Assembly: GCA_016125505.1 (NCBI GenBank)
Contig: WGLP01000003.1
Coordinates: forward strand, 813,911-877,910
Source: Gammaproteobacteria bacterium
GTDB lineage: Bacteria > Pseudomonadota > Gammaproteobacteria > UBA6429 > Thiohalophilaceae
Direction: 5' to 3'
Length of the DNA stretch: 64,000 bases
Shown here: in pieces, positions 9,723-19,546 of the stretch
Layout: each line of letters begins with the position of its first letter
How positions within the stretch are numbered: position 1 is the stretch's first letter
The notes under the pieces: model-generated
What the model was told of the DNA's origin: nothing
The model's database searches: none
What the model saw: only the letters and a program-made list of their open reading frames with translations
Translations under genes and position numbers: made by a program

Positions 9723-10478
9723 ATGAGAGACTATCCGATACAGACAACCGTCGCCCGACGTTACCGCGTACTCCTGATGAAAAATGCCGGGGATGCGGCT
9801 GATGCGCTGAGCTTGCCCTTGTACAAGGCGGGCCTGGACGTCACATGCGTTGAGAACGTCATAGCCGCCGAGGATCTTGCTGCGAACGGTCATGTCGATC
9901 TGATCCTGATAGCCATCACGGGTGACAGCGCGGCTGGACTTGATAGCATCCGGCATCTGCGCGCCTGTCAGCTCAAACAGCCCATCATTGTCATCATGGC
10001 CGACGCTGATGCCGGGCTTCGCCGCAAGTATCTCGACGCGGGTTGTCGTGATGCGCTCGCATGGCCGGCTGCGTGTGAGCATCTGCATGAAACCCTTCTG
10101 TCATATCTCGTGGATGCTCCCTGGGAAATCCAGGCTCTGACGCCACTGAATTCCCGCCTGTGCGAAGAGGTTCCCGAGTTCGGTGATCTCGTCAATCAGT
10201 TCATTGGAAAACTGCCGGAGCTGATTGCGAAGATCGATGTCGCCTATCGCAGGCAGGAATGGCAGGCATTTATTCAGGCGGTGCATAACCTCAAGGGGAT
10301 GGGCGGTGGATTCGGTTTTCCGCAATTGACCGAGCATGCCGCCGCCATTGAAAAACTGCATGCACAACAGGATGACTCCGGAATAGAGCACCACATCAGT
10401 GAGTTACATCATTTGTTGTTGCGCATTCAGGCGGGCATACCGCAGGCCGGGAGCGAACACGAACAACACACCGGCTGA
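9723..10478 (+). CDS. Degenerate receiver domain fused to an HPt phosphotransfer domain
   Basis: 251 residues. The N-terminal ~125 residues fit a CheY-like fold (YRVLLMK strand, VDLILIAI strand, PIIVIMADAD strand), but the phospho-acceptor aspartate is A64, the N-terminal acidic pair is missing, and the conserved Lys near ALAWPA is absent. The C-terminal ~100 residues are an HPt domain with intact H188 in HNLKGMGGGFGF. The protein should accept or donate phosphate through the HPt only, with the receiver acting as a docking pseudo-domain. No kinase is adjacent. Convergent with the MscS-like gene. Confidence 0.8.
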   Translation: MRDYPIQTTVARRYRVLLMKNAGDAADALSLPLYKAGLDVTCVENVIAAEDLAANGHVDLILIAITGDSAAGLDSIRHLRACQLKQPIIVIMADADAGLRRKYLDAGCRDALAWPAACEHLHETLLSYLVDAPWEIQALTPLNSRLCEEVPEFGDLVNQFIGKLPELIAKIDVAYRRQEWQAFIQAVHNLKGMGGGFGFPQLTEHAAAIEKLHAQQDDSGIEHHISELHHLLLRIQAGIPQAGSEHEQHTG

Positions 10479-10488
10479 GAGTACCGAA

Positions 10489-11094
10489 TCAATCTTGCTT
10501 GTGCGTCTCGCTACGCCCTGCCATATAACTGCGAATGGATTGTGAATGGCGGCCTTGCCAGGTCCGCACATATTTCTGAAAGAAAATATTATTCGGGATG
10601 CGCAGCAGCGATTCTTCCTCGGTCTCGCTGGTGACTCGCAGGGTCGTGAACATAAGGTTGATATCCAGGACCTTGCCACGTACCGTGACCGGTGATGCCG
10701 GGTCCTGCACTTCAATCTCGTCCTCGATACGAAACGGCGCGAAGATAATCAATAGCACCGAGCAGAGCAGATTGCTGAGCAGACTCCACACCGCCACGAA
10801 ACCAATCGCCAGCAAGACCAGTACCCCGGACAAGGCGGCCCAGAAACTCGCGACGGAAATGCCGAACAGACCTAACACCACGAGCAACAAGGCAATCATG
10901 ATCAGCCACTTGATCACGGCGTTGAGAATGCGGCGAAGGTCCGTCGGGAGTAAGCCTCGGTTGCTGAGTTTGGTAAGGCCGCGACTGAGCAGTGCGAAGG
11001 TCAGCCAGGCGATGACGACAGCCGCCAGCGATTGCAGCATCGGTGGCCCATAAAGTTGCAGCAGATCGGCAATGCGCTCTTCTCTCGCAGTCAT
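10489..11094 (-). CDS. Small MscS-family mechanosensitive channel-like protein
   Basis: 201 residues, against ~286 for E. coli MscS. Three hydrophobic segments are followed by the MscS core: a pore-like helix rich in Ala/Gly/Leu (FWAALSGVLVLLAIGFVAVW) and the beta domain (PFRIEDEIEV... GKVLDINLMFTTLR... IPNNIFFQKYV). The large cytoplasmic cage domain is missing, so the protein ends soon after the beta domain. An AAGGTGA ribosome site lies upstream of ATG 11094. Probably a minimal channel of the MscS superfamily; gating stimulus unknown. Confidence 0.8.
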   Translation of the reverse strand: MTAREERIADLLQLYGPPMLQSLAAVVIAWLTFALLSRGLTKLSNRGLLPTDLRRILNAVIKWLIMIALLLVVLGLFGISVASFWAALSGVLVLLAIGFVAVWSLLSNLLCSVLLIIFAPFRIEDEIEVQDPASPVTVRGKVLDINLMFTTLRVTSETEEESLLRIPNNIFFQKYVRTWQGRHSQSIRSYMAGRSETHKQD

Positions 11095-11229
11095 AAATCA
11101 CCTTGGACATCAGTGTGAAGTGCCAGCAAGCAGGATTGTAACGAATCTTGCGGCGAGATTGAAAATTCAGGGAATGGCGCTCAGGTGTGCGGGAAATGTC
11201 ACGTATATCGGAAAAATCAACGATACGGA

Positions 11230-12240
11230 CTAGTCGTTGGAAAACTCAAAGGCATCCGAATAATAAAATTTCGGATCGAGTCCGCGCGGCAGGAAGGCGT
11301 CCCGACCTGCGTAGACCATCGCGGGTGGTCCGGACGCATAGATGTCATAGCCGGCGAGGGTGTCGAAATCCTGCAGGACGGCTTCGTGCACATAGCCGGT
11401 GCGCCCTTGCCAATGATCCTCGGGTTTGGGATCCGACAACACAGGGACATAGTGTATGTTGGTGTGGGTATTTGCCCAGGCCTGCACCTGATCGTGCATG
11501 TAAAGGTCTTCGGCGCTACGCACACCCCAATAGACATAAAATTCGCGTTGCAGGCGTTTTTTCAGTGCGTACTGGATGATCCCGGCGATTGGCGCCATAC
11601 CGGTGCCGCCTGCCAGAAAAATCACCGGTTGCGTTGAATTCTCGCGCAAAAAGAAACTGCCAAGCGGACCCTCGATGCGCACGATGTCATTGACATGCAT
11701 GTGATCGAAGACCTCGCCGGTAAAACGGCCGCCCTGAATGTGGCGCACGTGCAGTTCGATATGCCTGTCTTCATGCGGTGGATTGGCGATGGAAAAACTG
11801 CGGCGACGTCCATCCTTTAGAATGAAATCGATATACTGTCCCGCCAGGAACTGCATACGCATCGCATCCGGTAACTTCAGGCATATACGCATGACGTCAT
11901 GGCTGAGTCGGGTGATGCCGCCGACCTTGGCGGGAAAGCGTTTAATCGGCAGTTCGGTGCTGGTGGTAATCTCCGGGATCGCGATGATCAGATCGGTGTC
12001 CGGGATGGCGTGACAAAACAGGGTATAGCCGTGCTTTTCGTCGTCCACGCTGAGCGCGGTCGGTGGCTGCCGGTAATGCACCTTGCCCGATTGCACCTTG
12101 CCTTTGCAGTTACCACAAAGCCCGTTACGGCAGCCGTACGGCAGGCCGATGCCCTGACGCAGGGCGGCATCGAGAACGCTTTCATCTTGTTCGACTAAAA
12201 AGCTTGTTCCGGACGCGGCAATAGTGACTTGGTGTGGCAT
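11230..12240 (-). CDS. 2Fe-2S/FAD-dependent NAD(P)H oxidoreductase (AscD/RfbI-like)
   Basis: 336 residues from ATG 12240. A plant-type ferredoxin domain has cluster ligands C37, C42, C45 and C76, followed by a ferredoxin-NADP reductase module with the FAD motif RRSFSIAN and the nucleotide motif LAGGTGMAPI. This layout matches CDP-6-deoxy-glucoseen reductases and phenol/toluate reductase components. With no sugar or aromatic pathway genes near, it is best called a general electron-transfer reductase. The frame stays open upstream to 12420, but the ferredoxin fold starts here. Divergent from the epimerase by 42 bases. Confidence 0.87.
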   Translation of the reverse strand: MPHQVTIAASGTSFLVEQDESVLDAALRQGIGLPYGCRNGLCGNCKGKVQSGKVHYRQPPTALSVDDEKHGYTLFCHAIPDTDLIIAIPEITTSTELPIKRFPAKVGGITRLSHDVMRICLKLPDAMRMQFLAGQYIDFILKDGRRRSFSIANPPHEDRHIELHVRHIQGGRFTGEVFDHMHVNDIVRIEGPLGSFFLRENSTQPVIFLAGGTGMAPIAGIIQYALKKRLQREFYVYWGVRSAEDLYMHDQVQAWANTHTNIHYVPVLSDPKPEDHWQGRTGYVHEAVLQDFDTLAGYDIYASGPPAMVYAGRDAFLPRGLDPKFYYSDAFEFSND

Positions 12241-12282
12241 GAAAGACTTGGGTTTGATGACGAAGCGGGGCATTATCGCGCA

Positions 12283-13173
12283 ATGGCACAAGCAAACACA
12301 ACCTACCGGCATGTCTATGTCATTGGCTGCGGCGATATCGGCGCACGCGTGGCGCGGCGTTGGCAGTCGCAAAACGTTGCTGTGACCGGTATCGTACGCA
12401 GTGACATCTCCGTGCAACATTTACAGGCGCAGGGCATCCCCGCACGGGCTTGTGACCTGGGCCAGACGGCATGCTGTGTTCCTGCACTGGCAGCCTCGTC
12501 ACTTATATATTACTTCACGCCACCGCCCTCGACCGGACAGCAGGACAGTCACTGCCGGCAATTTCTGCATTGTCTGGATGCACAGGCGCAGAGACCGGCG
12601 CGTATCATCGCCATTAGCACCACCGGCGTCTATGGCGATCGCGGTGGCGACCTGGTGACGGAAGATGAACCGCCAAACCCGCAGGTCGACCGTGCGCACC
12701 GCCGTTATGACATGGAAACGCAATTACGCAGCTGGAGTGCACAACACGCTGTCGATCTGATCATTCTGCGCGTCGGCGGTATCTACGGACCGGGGCGGCT
12801 GCCGCTGGAACGCATACAAAAAGGCATCCCGATTTTATACGAAAACCTGGCGCCCAAGACCAATCGTATCCACGCCGATGACCTGGCGGCGATTGCGGTC
12901 GCTGCCGCCGGGGTGGAACACCGCTATCGCGTATATAACGTGAGCGATGGTACCGATTCCAATATGAGTGAATATTTTTTAACGCTGGCGGATTACTTCG
13001 GTCTGGCGCGACCGCCGCAAGTGGACTGGGCCGAAGCCGAGCGCGTCATGAGCCCGGGCATGTTGTCTTACTTGCGTGAATCACGCCGCGTCAGTAATGC
13101 GCGGATGCTGCAAGAGCTGGATGTGAAGTTGCAGTATCCGGATTTGATGAGTGGCCTGGAGAGTTGCAAATAG
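12283..13173 (+). CDS. NAD(P)-binding epimerase/SDR-like protein (YeeZ type)
   Basis: 296 residues from ATG 12283. Extended SDR fold: Rossmann motif VIGCGDIGARVARRW, then STTGVYGDRGG (active-site Ser/Thr and Tyr region), RVGGIYGPGR, and the IHADDLAA motif found in YeeZ and related nucleoside-sugar epimerase-like proteins. The usual YxxxK catalytic pair is not obvious: YGDRGG stands in for it, as in the YeeZ group. Substrate unknown. The ORF could start earlier (12229), but that part overlaps the divergent gene and shows no homology. Confidence 0.83.
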   Translation: MAQANTTYRHVYVIGCGDIGARVARRWQSQNVAVTGIVRSDISVQHLQAQGIPARACDLGQTACCVPALAASSLIYYFTPPPSTGQQDSHCRQFLHCLDAQAQRPARIIAISTTGVYGDRGGDLVTEDEPPNPQVDRAHRRYDMETQLRSWSAQHAVDLIILRVGGIYGPGRLPLERIQKGIPILYENLAPKTNRIHADDLAAIAVAAAGVEHRYRVYNVSDGTDSNMSEYFLTLADYFGLARPPQVDWAEAERVMSPGMLSYLRESRRVSNARMLQELDVKLQYPDLMSGLESCK

Positions 13174-13205
13174 GACTGTTGTCTGGTTCATAGAAATATT
13201 TAACA

Positions 13206-14195
13206 TTAATGCAAACGGATTGGCGGCAAATAACACCGCTCCAACTGCTCACGAAAAGTGACAATCTGCTCTTCCCAGTAACGTGGTGTGTTGAACCAGG
13301 GGAAGTGATGCGGAAACGCCGGGTCGTGCCAGCGGCGCGCGAGCCAGGCGCAGTAGTGGATCAGGCGCAGGCCGCGCAGGGCTTCGATCAATTGTATTTC
13401 GGCATAATCAAACACACTGAAGGTTTCGTAACCTTCCAGCAAGGTCAGCAGTTGCGCTGCCATCTCGTCCTGTGTGCCGGAGAGCAGCATCCAGAGATCC
13501 TGCATGGCCGGTCCGGTGCAGCAATCATCGAGATCGACAAAGTGCGGTCCGTCAGGCGTCCACAGGATATTGCCGGGATGGCAATCGCCATGCAGGCGAA
13601 GTGTGTTTGCGCCGACGGCTTCGAATTGCTGTTCGATGGTGTCGAGCAGCGGTGCCACGGCGGCAACGAAGTTGTGTTTGATTTCGTTCGGGAGTAATTC
13701 GCTTTGTTGCAGATAGGCAAGGGCATCACGGCCGCGGTGCTCTACGGTGAGGCGTTCGCGGTGCGCAAAGCGGCCGCTGCGACCGACACGATGGATGCGG
13801 CCCAGCAGCCGACCGAGCAGTTGCAGGTTTTCCTTGTTGTCCAGTTCCGGCCAGCGACCGCCGCGTAGCGGGTAGACCGCGTAACGATAGCCAGCGTATT
13901 CCAGCAGGCTTTTGCCCGCAAAGCGCAGCGGGGTGATGACCGGGATTTCCTGTTCCGCCAGTTCGTAGGCGAAGCCATGTTCTTCGAGGATGGCGGCATC
14001 CGACCAGCGTCCCGGCCGATAGAATTTCACCACGACGAAACTTTTATCGTCGAGTGCGGCCTGATATACCCGGTTTTCGTAGCTATTGAGGGCCAGCAGT
14101 GCACCGGTGGGTTGCAGATCGAGTTGTTCAAGTGCCTGCAGGATCAGTTCCGGCGTGAGTCCGGCATAAGGCGTATCGATCAGGATAGATGACAT
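13206..14195 (-). CDS. srkA: Stress response kinase A (YihE/RdoA)
   Basis: 329 residues. Aminoglycoside phosphotransferase-like kinase fold. Catalytic loop HGDCHPGNILW contains D204 and N209, and D221 in FVDLDD is the Mg-binding aspartate. SrkA proteins are Ser/Thr kinases that protect against programmed-death pathways and Cpx-type stress in E. coli. The length and the N-terminal Y..L.PE.IL..LE motif agree with the family. Divergent from prlC by 69 bases and convergent with the epimerase. Confidence 0.93.
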   Translation of the reverse strand: MSSILIDTPYAGLTPELILQALEQLDLQPTGALLALNSYENRVYQAALDDKSFVVVKFYRPGRWSDAAILEEHGFAYELAEQEIPVITPLRFAGKSLLEYAGYRYAVYPLRGGRWPELDNKENLQLLGRLLGRIHRVGRSGRFAHRERLTVEHRGRDALAYLQQSELLPNEIKHNFVAAVAPLLDTIEQQFEAVGANTLRLHGDCHPGNILWTPDGPHFVDLDDCCTGPAMQDLWMLLSGTQDEMAAQLLTLLEGYETFSVFDYAEIQLIEALRGLRLIHYCAWLARRWHDPAFPHHFPWFNTPRYWEEQIVTFREQLERCYLPPIRLH

Positions 14196-14264
14196 AGTCT
14201 GAGTATCGTTTTCCCGTATGTGCCGGCCATGCTACAGTAATACTTCGTTGTCCAGAGGTCGCGT

Positions 14265-16310
14265 ATGGAAAATCCCCTGCTCAGTATGACCGGCTTGCCG
14301 CCGTTTTCAAAGATCAAACCGGAACACGTGGAGCCCGCCATCGATGCCATGCTTGCCTCCAATCGCCAGCTGGTGGAACGACTGGTGCGTGAGGTGAGTC
14401 AGCCCACCTGGAATAACTTTATCCAGCCTATCGAGGAGGCGGATGATCGTCTCAATCGCGCCTGGGCACCGGTCGGTCACATGAACTCGGTGGTGAATTC
14501 CGATGCCTTGCGCAAGGCCTACAACACCTGTCTGCCCAAGCTCAGCGATGACGCCACCGAGATGGGCCAGAACGAACAACTGTATCAGGCCTTTTATGCC
14601 ATCCGGCATAATCCCGCCGAGTACGCCAAACTGACACCGGCACAGCAAAAAATCATCGACAATTCACTGCGTGATTTTCACCTGTCCGGTTTTGATCTGC
14701 CTGCCGACAAGAAACAGCGCTTCAAGGAAATTCAGCAACGGCTCTCGCAATTGCAGACGCGTTTCGAGGAAAACGTGCTGGATGCGACGCAGGCCTGGGA
14801 CAAACAGATCACCGACGAACAGCAACTGGCCGGGTTGCCGGAATCCGCACGCGCCATGGCCAAACAGCTGGCGCAACAAAAACAAAAAAACGGCTGGTTG
14901 TTTACCCTGGACTTCCCTTCCTATTACGCGGTGATGTCCTATGCCGACGATCGCGGATTGCGCCATGCGATGTATCAGGCGTACGTGACGCGCGCATCGG
15001 ATCAGGGCCCGAATGCCGGTCAGTTCGACAATTCCGCCGTGATGGAGGAGATCATGGCCTTGCGTCATGAGGCCGCGCAGTTACTTGGCTTTAAAAATTA
15101 CGCCGAGCGTTCCCTGGCAAAGAAGATGGCGCAATCGCCGCAGCAGGTACTGGATTTTCTGTATGACCTCGCGGAACATTCGCGCGCGGTGGCGCAGCGT
15201 GATTTGGGAGAATTACGTGAGTACGCCAGACAACACCATGGCATCGAGCAACTCGAGGCCTGGGACATCGGTTATTACAGCGAGAAGCTGCGCGAACACA
15301 AGTACGCTATCAACCAGGAACAACTTAAACCGTATTTTCCCGAGACGCGTGTCGTGCCCGGCATGTTCGAGGTGGTCAAACGCCTGTACGGGGTTGCCAT
15401 TCGCGAAAAACCCGGTGTCGATACCTGGCACCCGGACGTGCGCTTTTACGAAATTTACGATCACACCGGCAAGCTCCGCGGCCAGTTTTATCTGGATTTG
15501 TATGCCCGCGAGAACAAGCGCGGCGGCGCCTGGATGGATGACTGCATCGGCCGCAATCGCTATCACGACGGTTCGATCGCCACCCCGGTGGCGTTTTTGA
15601 CCTGCAACCTGTCGCCGCCCATCGGCAATCAACCGGCGCTGTTTACCCACGATGAGGTAACCACGCTGTTTCACGAATTCGGTCACGGCCTGCATCATAT
15701 GCTGACCCAGGTGGACTTCATCGGTGTCTCCGGCATCAACGGTGTGGCCTGGGATGCGGTGGAATTGCCCAGTCAGTTCATGGAGAACTGGTGTTGGGAG
15801 AAAGAGGCGCTGGACCTCATCACCGGGCATTATCAAACCGGTGCGCCGTTGCCGGACGATCTGTTCGACAAGATGCTGGCCGCCAAGAATTTTCAGTCGG
15901 GCATGTTCATGCTGCGCCAACTGGAATTCGCCCTGTTCGATTTTCGCCTGCATGCGGAATTCGATCCGGCCAGGGGTGCGCGCGTGCAGGAGATCCTGAA
16001 TGATGTCCGCCAACAGGTCGCGGTCATCGTGCCGCCGTCATTTAATCGATTTCAGCACAGTTTTACCCACATATTTGCGGGAGGATACGCCGCGGGTTAC
16101 TACAGCTATAAATGGGCGGAAGTCCTGTCGGCCGATGCATTTGCCAAGTTCGAGGAACATGGTATTTTTGACGCCGCGACCGGTAAGGAGTTTTTGCACA
16201 ACATCCTTGAGCAAGGCGGTAGCCGGGAACCCATGGAACTGTTCGTTGCCTTTCGTGGGCGCGAACCGCAGATCGACGCCTTACTGAGGCATAGCGGAAT
16301 AACAGCCTGA
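14265..16310 (+). CDS. prlC: Oligopeptidase A (M3 zinc metallopeptidase)
   Basis: 681 residues, full length. Cytoplasmic peptidase that degrades signal-peptide fragments and short peptides. The zinc motif is HEFGH with H470, E471 and H474 in TLFHEFGHGLHHML, and the downstream ligand is in the ELPSQFMENW segment. N-terminal helical domain is typical of PrlC/OpdA. ATG 14265 follows an AGAGG ribosome site. The next gene starts 11 bases after the stop and is probably cotranscribed. Confidence 0.96.
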   Translation: MENPLLSMTGLPPFSKIKPEHVEPAIDAMLASNRQLVERLVREVSQPTWNNFIQPIEEADDRLNRAWAPVGHMNSVVNSDALRKAYNTCLPKLSDDATEMGQNEQLYQAFYAIRHNPAEYAKLTPAQQKIIDNSLRDFHLSGFDLPADKKQRFKEIQQRLSQLQTRFEENVLDATQAWDKQITDEQQLAGLPESARAMAKQLAQQKQKNGWLFTLDFPSYYAVMSYADDRGLRHAMYQAYVTRASDQGPNAGQFDNSAVMEEIMALRHEAAQLLGFKNYAERSLAKKMAQSPQQVLDFLYDLAEHSRAVAQRDLGELREYARQHHGIEQLEAWDIGYYSEKLREHKYAINQEQLKPYFPETRVVPGMFEVVKRLYGVAIREKPGVDTWHPDVRFYEIYDHTGKLRGQFYLDLYARENKRGGAWMDDCIGRNRYHDGSIATPVAFLTCNLSPPIGNQPALFTHDEVTTLFHEFGHGLHHMLTQVDFIGVSGINGVAWDAVELPSQFMENWCWEKEALDLITGHYQTGAPLPDDLFDKMLAAKNFQSGMFMLRQLEFALFDFRLHAEFDPARGARVQEILNDVRQQVAVIVPPSFNRFQHSFTHIFAGGYAAGYYSYKWAEVLSADAFAKFEEHGIFDAATGKEFLHNILEQGGSREPMELFVAFRGREPQIDALLRHSGITA

Positions 16311-16321
16311 TACCAAGAACA

Positions 16322-17110
16322 ATGAAAACACGCATCATCGTCCTATTGTCTGCATTTCTGATCAGCAACATCGCCCTGGCGGAAACCCTGTACGTGACCG
16401 ATCGCATTCTGCTCGGTGTACATCAGGACCCCGCCGAGAACAGCACGGTCATCGCCACCATCCCCAGCGGTACCGCGGTTGACGTGCTGGAACGCAGCGA
16501 TGATTTTGTGCAGATCAAACTGGCTGACGGCCGACAGGGCTGGGTCAGTGCGGCCTACCTGAAAGCGGACAAACCCGCGACCGCACAACTGGATGCCGCC
16601 TCTGCCCAGTTGAAGCAGGCGCAGGACGCGGTGAAAAAACTCACGGATGATATGAGCAAAAAGGATCGCGAACTGCAGGTGCGACAGGACGAGATCTCCA
16701 ATGACAAAAGCACCATCGCTGAATTACAGAAGAAGTTAAAGGACCAGAGCACGGGCACGCCGGCACCCTCGCCGCAGGCAGAGGAAGAGATCAAGGCCTT
16801 GCAGGCACAGGTCAAACAACTCACCGAGGAAAAGGCCGCGCTGGTCAGTCAGGAGGCCAAATCCACCTCGGTGACCTCCATGCACGATTTACAAAGTGAG
16901 AATCAGCAACTGCAGGCACGTATCGAGGCAGCCCTTGCCAACCTGCAAGGTAAACAGGTGCCCACCGCCTCCGAGCTGGCCTCGATTCGTCCCAGCTTTC
17001 CCTTTTGGTACTGGATCCTGTTAATCGCCATCTTCGTTGGTGGTGTTGCCGCTGGCCTGGGTTGGTTCGATTATCATCACCGAAAGCGGCATGGCGGCTT
17101 CAGGGTCTAA
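16322..17110 (+). CDS. YgiM-like SH3 domain protein (TIGR04211 type)
   Basis: 262 residues. Sec signal peptide (1-20, ending NIALA), a bacterial SH3 domain (~22-85, VTDRILLGVHQDP... GRQGWVSAAYL), a long coiled coil (~92-215) and a C-terminal membrane helix (~222-245) followed by a basic tail. This order fits the TIGR04211 family (YgiM). It is longer than E. coli YgiM (~206) because of the coiled coil. Anchored in the inner membrane facing the periplasm; role unknown, a cell-wall ligand is possible for the SH3 domain. Confidence 0.85.
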   Translation: MKTRIIVLLSAFLISNIALAETLYVTDRILLGVHQDPAENSTVIATIPSGTAVDVLERSDDFVQIKLADGRQGWVSAAYLKADKPATAQLDAASAQLKQAQDAVKKLTDDMSKKDRELQVRQDEISNDKSTIAELQKKLKDQSTGTPAPSPQAEEEIKALQAQVKQLTEEKAALVSQEAKSTSVTSMHDLQSENQQLQARIEAALANLQGKQVPTASELASIRPSFPFWYWILLIAIFVGGVAAGLGWFDYHHRKRHGGFRV

Positions 17111-17203
17111 AGCTCACCTCAAGTCGAGCTAGGTTCCGATTTTGAGACACCATGTTCTGCGATTACACTTAGCGTCCGCTAACTCACCTTCGGACGCAGC
17201 ATC

Positions 17204-18667
17204 TTGAAATATTCCGATTTCCGCGATTTCCTGCAGCAACTGGAAAAGGCCGGTCAGCTCAAGCGCATTCGCCAGGCCGTGGACCCCAGGCTGGAGATGA
17301 CCGAGGTCTGCGATCGGGTCTTGCGTGCCGGTGGTCCCGCCCTGTTGTTTGAGAATCCCATTGGTTATGACATCCCGGTGCTGGCCAATCTGTTTGGCAC
17401 CCCGCAGCGGGTGGCCCTGGGCATGGGCGAGGAGTCGGTCGAGGCCTTGCGCGAGGTGGGCAAGACCCTGGCCATGCTCAAGGAGCCGGAGCCGCCCAAG
17501 GGCATGAAGGACGCCTGGGATAAATTACCCGTGTTCAAGCAGGTGCTGAACATGGCCCCCAAGCAGGTGAAGAGTGCGCCCTGTCAGGACGTGGTGATCG
17601 AGGGCGATGCGGTCGACCTCAGCCGGTATCCTATTCAGACCTGCTGGCCGGAGGATGCGGGACCGTTGATAACCTGGGCGCTGGTGGTGACCCGAGGGCC
17701 GGCCAAGACGCGCCAGAATCTGGGGATTTATCGTCAACAGGTCATCGGCAAGAACAAGGTGATTATGCGCTGGCTCGCCCACCGCGGCGGCGCCCTGGAT
17801 TTCCGTGACTGGTGCGAGGTCCATCCGGGCGAACCCTTCCCCGTGGCCGTGGCCCTGGGGGCGGACCCGGCGACCATCCTCGGCGCGGTGACCCCGGTGC
17901 CCGACACCCTATCCGAGTATGCCTTCGCCGGTCTGTTGCGCGGGGCCAAGACCGAGGTGGTGAAGTGCCTGGGGTCGGAGCTGCAGGTCCCGGCCTCGGC
18001 GGAGATCGTGTTGGAGGGCGTCATCCATCCCGGCGAGATGGCCGATGAGGGGCCGTTCGGGGATCACACCGGCTATTACAATGAGGTCGAGCGCTTCCCG
18101 GTCTTTACCATCGAGCGCATCACCCAGCGCAAGGACCCGATTTACCACAGCACCTACACCGGGCGGCCGCCGGATGAGCCGTCCATCCTCGGGGTGGCGC
18201 TCAACGAGGTCTTCGTGCCCATCCTGCAAAAGCAATTCCCGGAGATCGTGGACTTTTATCTGCCGCCGGAAGGCTGTTCCTATCGCATGGCGGTGGTCAG
18301 CATGAAGAAGCAGTATCCCGGCCATGCCAAGCGGGTCATGTTCGGTGTCTGGTCTTTCCTGCGCCAGTTCATGTACACCAAGTTTGTGATCGTGACCGAC
18401 GCGGACGTGGATGTGCGTAACTGGCAGGACGTGATCTGGGCCATGACCACCCGCATGGACCCGGCGCGCGACACCACTATCATTGAAAATACGCCTATCG
18501 ACTATCTCGATTTCGCCTCGCCGGTGTCCGGCCTGGGCAGCAAGATCGGCTTCGATGCCACCAACAAGTGGCCGGGCGAGACACAGCGCGAGTGGGGCCG
18601 CCCCATCGCCATGGACCCGGCGGTCAGGCAACGGATCGATGCCATCTGGGACGAGCTGGGGCTGTAG
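17204..18667 (+). CDS. ubiD: 4-hydroxy-3-polyprenylbenzoate decarboxylase
   Basis: 487 residues. Prenylated-FMN-dependent decarboxylase of ubiquinone synthesis. The TTG at 17204 must be the start (or the adjacent ATC): an in-frame stop lies at 17180-17182 and no ATG or GTG intervenes, while [21 protein letters not shown] matches the E. coli N-terminus. Clear UbiD motifs include [20 protein letters not shown] and [11 protein letters not shown]. The UbiX partner that makes the cofactor is not in this window. Confidence 0.95.
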   Translation: MKYSDFRDFLQQLEKAGQLKRIRQAVDPRLEMTEVCDRVLRAGGPALLFENPIGYDIPVLANLFGTPQRVALGMGEESVEALREVGKTLAMLKEPEPPKGMKDAWDKLPVFKQVLNMAPKQVKSAPCQDVVIEGDAVDLSRYPIQTCWPEDAGPLITWALVVTRGPAKTRQNLGIYRQQVIGKNKVIMRWLAHRGGALDFRDWCEVHPGEPFPVAVALGADPATILGAVTPVPDTLSEYAFAGLLRGAKTEVVKCLGSELQVPASAEIVLEGVIHPGEMADEGPFGDHTGYYNEVERFPVFTIERITQRKDPIYHSTYTGRPPDEPSILGVALNEVFVPILQKQFPEIVDFYLPPEGCSYRMAVVSMKKQYPGHAKRVMFGVWSFLRQFMYTKFVIVTDADVDVRNWQDVIWAMTTRMDPARDTTIIENTPIDYLDFASPVSGLGSKIGFDATNKWPGETQREWGRPIAMDPAVRQRIDAIWDELGL

Positions 18668-18734
18668 CCGCTATCAAATTTCCCGGGCGGTAGTCGATAT
18701 AGTCTGCAGGTCCTACCGCCTACAAGTTTCCGCT

Positions 18735-19094
18735 ATGACTGAACAGCGCAGGCATAACCGGATTGTTCTGGATCGCGCGATTTCGATCAAACTGAGTTCC
18801 GGTCAGCTTATCCATGCGCGGCTGGTGAATCTGTCCACCAGCGGCGTGGGTGTGCTTTATCCCGCACCGGCGGAGATTGGCAGCACGCTGGGCCTGCACT
18901 TCCAATTGCCAGGCGAAGGGGGATCGCTGGTCACGATCCATTGCACGGGAACCGTTTGCCATACCTATGTGCACGGTCAGGATTTTTTCAGCGGTTTTAA
19001 ATTCGCTCAGATCAGGGAAGAAGATCTAAATGTCATCAAGGAGTTTATTCATCGCAAACGACCGGTGATCAATAACCAGGTTGTGATCAGATAA
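18735..19094 (+). CDS. PilZ-domain protein
   Basis: 119 residues from ATG 18735; the open frame begins earlier but lacks homology. The c-di-GMP-binding signature is present: the RRHNR loop at residues 5-9 (RxxxR) and NLSTSGVGV (D/NxSxxG). A single PilZ domain fills the protein, so it is probably a small c-di-GMP adaptor. Convergent with the next gene. Target unknown. Confidence 0.85.
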   Translation: MTEQRRHNRIVLDRAISIKLSSGQLIHARLVNLSTSGVGVLYPAPAEIGSTLGLHFQLPGEGGSLVTIHCTGTVCHTYVHGQDFFSGFKFAQIREEDLNVIKEFIHRKRPVINNQVVIR

Positions 19095-19115
19095 ACACGC
19101 CATTTTTACCCGGCG

Positions 19116-19445
19116 CTATTCCGGTTTCCAGATACCTACCGCAGGGTCGTCAGTGGCCATGCTCTGGCCTTGCGCGCTTGCCGAGGGTGCGGCGGTGTGC
19201 GCAGGTGGTGCAGCCTCTTGGTTGGCGCGATCGTCGCAGACATGTTTCATGAAGGCATGGAGATGTTCCAGCAGTTCATCGCGTTCGCTGGCGGGGCCTG
19301 GATAATCCGCGGCAAGATAGCCGGCAACGGCGCACAGGTATTGCAGATTGACCAGCATGTCTTCGCGTGCATCCGCGTCGTGTTGGCCAATGACACCGAT
19401 TAACTTATCGATGAGTTCGCGCGAGAGTTGAATGCCTTCAGCCAT
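19116..19445 (-). CDS. Hypothetical protein, conserved-looking, function unknown
   Basis: 109 residues from ATG 19445, which has an AGGAAA ribosome site at good spacing. Mostly helical and acidic, with an N-terminal ELIDKLIGVIGQHDADARED segment, a middle HLHAFMKHVCDD segment and a low-complexity Ala/Pro/Ser tail. No signal peptide or membrane helix. It lies 101 bases downstream of the chemoreceptor-like gene on the same strand and could be in its transcription unit. Confidence 0.65.
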   Translation of the reverse strand: MAEGIQLSRELIDKLIGVIGQHDADAREDMLVNLQYLCAVAGYLAADYPGPASERDELLEHLHAFMKHVCDDRANQEAAPPAHTAAPSASAQGQSMATDDPAVGIWKPE

Positions 19446-19546
19446 GACCGTTTCCTGTGACAAAGAACTTGCCTGATTGTAGGCGGCGGACATGAGACAT
19501 ACCACACGCAGTGCGTGTGGTTATGTTGTGGGATTCTTCGTATGGC

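Noticed and set aside
12241..12420. 60-residue N-terminal extension of the 2Fe-2S reductase
   Set aside because: No homology, overlaps the divergent epimerase start, and the ferredoxin domain begins at the ATG 12240.
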